Shown here piece after piece: positions 6,601-7,496 of a stretch of DNA of 7,496 nt. The stretch comes from Dehalococcoidales bacterium (GTDB lineage Bacteria; Chloroflexota; Dehalococcoidia; Dehalococcoidales; RBG-16-60-22). The stretch's first letter is position 1, and each line of letters starts with the position of its first letter. The translations under genes and the position numbers were made by a program. The stretch is taken from positions 1 through 7,496 of the forward strand of contig JAUVXN010000057.1 in NCBI GenBank assembly GCA_030603605.1, read 5' to 3'. The notes below the pieces were generated by a model, which saw only the letters and a program-made list of their open reading frames with translations, made no database searches and was not told the DNA's origin.

Positions 6601-7496
6601 ATAATAAACGCCATCAAGGAAAAGGGACTAAATCGCGTGGTGGTGGCTTCTTGTAGCCCACGCACCCACGAACCGCTTTTTCAGGATACTATCCGCGATG
6701 GATGTTTGAACAAGTACCTCTTTGAAATGGCTAATATCAGAGACCAGTGCTCCTGGGTGCATGCCACACATATGCCAGAGGCTACGGAAAAAGCCAAGGA
6801 TTTAGTGAGGATGGCAGTAGCCCGCGCGGTTACCCTTGAGCCGCTGCACCAAACACCTGCTGAGATAAAGCGGAGGGGCCTGGTTATTGGCGGAGGGATA
6901 TCTGGAATGACGGCAGCTCTGGAACTGGCCAGACAAGGATATGAAGCGGTTCTAGTAGAAAGAGAGAAAGAACTGGGCGGTAACCTGCGGCGCATTTACT
7001 ACACTGCAGATGGTGCTGACCCTCAGGCATTGCTTGCTTCAATGATAGAGCAGGTGGAGAAAGAGCCAAAAATAACAGTTTACAAAGGTGCTGAGGTAAA
7101 GAAATTTTCCGGATATATAGGCAATTATGCCGCCGAGATTATTACTGATACCGGTGACAATGTTGAAGTTGAACACGGCGCGGTAATTTTGGCCACCGGT
7201 GGCACCGAGTACAAGCCTACCGAATATCTTTATAGTCAGTCAGATAAAGTGTTAACCCAGCTTGAGTTAGAAAGGAATATTGCCGAGGGCAATGAGAAGA
7301 TTGAGAAATTGGACTCGGTAGTAATGATACAGTGCGTTGGCTCACGAGAAGAGGAGCACATGTATTGTAGCCGGGTATGCTGTACCCAGGCAACTACCAA
7401 CGCCATCAAGCTAAAAGAGCGGAACCCGGACACGGAAGTTTATATTCTCTACCGTGATATACGCACTTACGGAATGAATGAACTCCTCTACCGCCA
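3655..7496 (+). CDS. hdrA: HdrA fused to an inserted GltD-type NAD(P)H oxidoreductase and a second HdrA copy (3' end cut by window edge)
   Basis: A flavin and iron-sulfur hub subunit, open for 1280 codons with no stop before the window end. Order: (1) Rossmann FAD segment GGGICGMQTALDLA from about residue 22, then TNDCSMCIMSPK (63-74) and ferredoxin motif C118-C121-C124-C128. (2) A full GltD-like insert, residues 163-576. (3) HdrA resumes with CLNCGLCSECLQCVAVC (634-650), LVLAPGFEPFDA (671-682), QCVGSRDE (732-739), CSSVCCMYATK (746-756) and a C-terminal FAD part to about 910. (4) A second HdrA: N-terminal cysteine domain (C940, C942, C975, C1000), a new GGGISGMTAALELA from residue 1079, and QCVGSREE (1226-1233). 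Ordinary HdrA is about 650 residues, so this is more than double. The ATG at 3655 lacks a good ribosome binding site. Its job is likely to take electrons from NAD(P)H and share them between HdrC/B-MetF and a second acceptor such as ferredoxin; that is inferred. Confidence 0.9.
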   Translation, partial: MSGNGNKGRPKQNKIGAAVVVGGGICGMQTALDLANSGFKVYLVEETTSIGGRMAQLDKTFPTNDCSMCIMSPKLIEVDKHLNIEILSNSQVESLEGEAGNFTVKVLKKPRYIDIEKCSACGDCLEACPVDLISEFEQGLTTRKAIYQRYPQAIPSAMAITKATRPPCKLACPAGCNGQGYIALISKGKYLEALNHIKQWIPLPAVLGRICHHPCEQECKRNEVDEPVAIAPLKRFAADIVRQKRLEGPIPPEEKPVIDAAKPKIAVVGAGPSGLTCAYDLVALGYPVTIFEASSQPGGQLWSTIPKYRLPKDVLAADIKDIIDMGIELKLNTPISGKPSLDDLKAQGYQAFYLAIGAQQSRSLPIPGVDLPRVLLALDFLRDANQGKEVGIGNRVVVIGGGNVAMDVARTARRLGSTEVQAVCLESPEEIPAHPWEIEEAEEEGVQIKHRWGPKQIIARDGKVAAIEFEKCTSVFDSEGRFSPTFDKEVTTRIDCDAVIIAIGQATDLSVLPKETNIKTTRGSFIIVDPMTLATDEEGVFAGGDGVTGPKSAVEAIKHGHESAISIDRYLNGVNLKEGREPKEEEPAPLPSGKHEKKERVSISNIPLERRLSSFDEIAATFTEEEARIEAERCLNCGLCSECLQCVAVCQAKAIDHTMLDEVVELQVGSLVLAPGFEPFDATIKGEYGYGRMPNVVTSLEFERILSTSGPFLGQVIRPFDGKHPTKIAWIQCVGSRDETCGKDYCSSVCCMYATKEAIIAREHEDTIQPTIFYNDLRAFGKGFESYYESAKNKFGVRYIRGIPSAVKELQRSRNLLLEYTGEDGQKVQEEFDMVVLSVGLQPLASSKDLAEKLGIELDKFGFCQTEELAPNITSRDGIYVAGAFDAPMDIPESVMSASSAACLASQEIAEARGTMVKEKEYPPEIDVNGQEPRVGVFVCRCGSNIARVVDVPAVAEYASTLPYVVHTEENLYSCSTDTQTKIINAIKEKGLNRVVVASCSPRTHEPLFQDTIRDGCLNKYLFEMANIRDQCSWVHATHMPEATEKAKDLVRMAVARAVTLEPLHQTPAEIKRRGLVIGGGISGMTAALELARQGYEAVLVEREKELGGNLRRIYYTADGADPQALLASMIEQVEKEPKITVYKGAEVKKFSGYIGNYAAEIITDTGDNVEVEHGAVILATGGTEYKPTEYLYSQSDKVLTQLELERNIAEGNEKIEKLDSVVMIQCVGSREEEHMYCSRVCCTQATTNAIKLKERNPDTEVYILYRDIRTYGMNELLYR
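4141..5382 (+). other. GltD-type NAD(P)H:acceptor module inserted inside hdrA
   Basis: Residues 163-576 of the hdrA product resemble the small subunit of glutamate synthase and related NAD(P)H oxidoreductases. Cysteines C168, C172, C176 and C211, C215, C219 (in ICHHPCEQEC) form the N-terminal iron-sulfur part, followed by DEPVAIAPLKRFAAD (225-239). The FAD site is VVGAGPSGLTCAYDL (267-281), then EASSQPGGQLW (292-302). The pyridine-nucleotide Rossmann fold is VVVIGGGNVAMDVARTARRLG (396-416), and the closing FAD motif is FAGGDGVTGPKSAVEAI (541-557). The module is complete and in frame. It lies exactly between the two ferredoxin-like motifs of the first HdrA copy, so the host protein is split but nothing appears lost. 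Confidence 0.88.
6454..7496 (+). other. Second HdrA/QmoB-like copy within the hdrA product (partial)
   Basis: From residue about 934 the chain begins again as a typical HdrA: VGVFVCRCGSNIARVVDV (935-952), YSCSTDTQTKI (973-983), VVVASCSPRTHEPLF (995-1009) and ANIRDQCSWVH (1026-1036). An FAD Rossmann motif at 1079-1092 and GGNLRRIYYTADG (1108-1120) follow. QCVGSREE and CSRVCCTQATTNAIK (1238-1252) mirror residues 732-756 of the first copy. The first copy lacks this N-terminal cysteine domain, so the two halves resemble QmoA and QmoB joined in one chain. The C-terminus, which in QmoB-like proteins can carry an MvhD domain, lies outside the window. Confidence 0.82.

Noticed and set aside
3655..7496. 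hdrA as two or three genes wrongly joined, or a frameshifted pseudogene
   Set aside because: The frame is open without a stop for 1280 codons and each module keeps its key motifs in order; no internal start with a strong ribosome binding site was seen at the module borders.
1..7496. Insertion sequences, CRISPR arrays or phage genes
   Set aside because: No transposase-like ORF, no spaced direct repeats and no phage-type proteins were seen. Apart from the tRNA-like stretch there is no mark of integration.

Overview
The window reads as a chromosome piece from an anaerobic bacterium of roughly 50% G+C that uses folate-bound C1 units, most likely with a Wood-Ljungdahl type pathway. The gene set (MetF beside a full heterodisulfide-reductase-like HdrCBA set, with an oversized HdrA) resembles strict anaerobes such as acetogens and uncultured Dehalococcoidia-like Chloroflexota. 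That taxonomic guess is weak, because no rRNA or lineage marker lies in the window.

Layout. Positions 1-827 (minus strand) carry an almost complete monoacylglycerol-lipase-type alpha/beta hydrolase that runs off the left edge. Positions 828-1310 are a 483-base divergent intergenic region. It holds a probable sigma70-type promoter on each strand, an imperfect palindrome, and, just downstream of the strong plus-strand promoter, a stretch that folds like a structured RNA and carries a tRNA-like T-arm. A second hairpin lies closer to metF. From 1311 to the right edge, four tightly packed plus-strand genes form one operon: metF, hdrC, hdrB and hdrA. hdrA is cut by the window end after 1280 codons.

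How the genes work together. MetF is the flavin subunit that reduces methylene-tetrahydrofolate to methyl-tetrahydrofolate. HdrC (two 4Fe-4S clusters) and HdrB (two CCG domains) would pass electrons between MetF and HdrA. The arrangement recalls the Moorella-type MetVF-HdrABC-MvhD complex, but no metV lies in the window.

The most unusual object is hdrA. Its product starts with an HdrA/QmoA-like flavoprotein that is interrupted, between its two ferredoxin-like motifs, by a complete GltD-type NAD(P)H oxidoreductase of about 410 residues. It then resumes HdrA, and continues into a second HdrA copy that has its own N-terminal cysteine domain. This suggests a single-chain NAD(P)H-oxidising, possibly electron-bifurcating module that feeds a MetF-Hdr methylene-tetrahydrofolate reductase. 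The nucleotide-binding region of the inserted module looks better suited to NADH than to NADPH.
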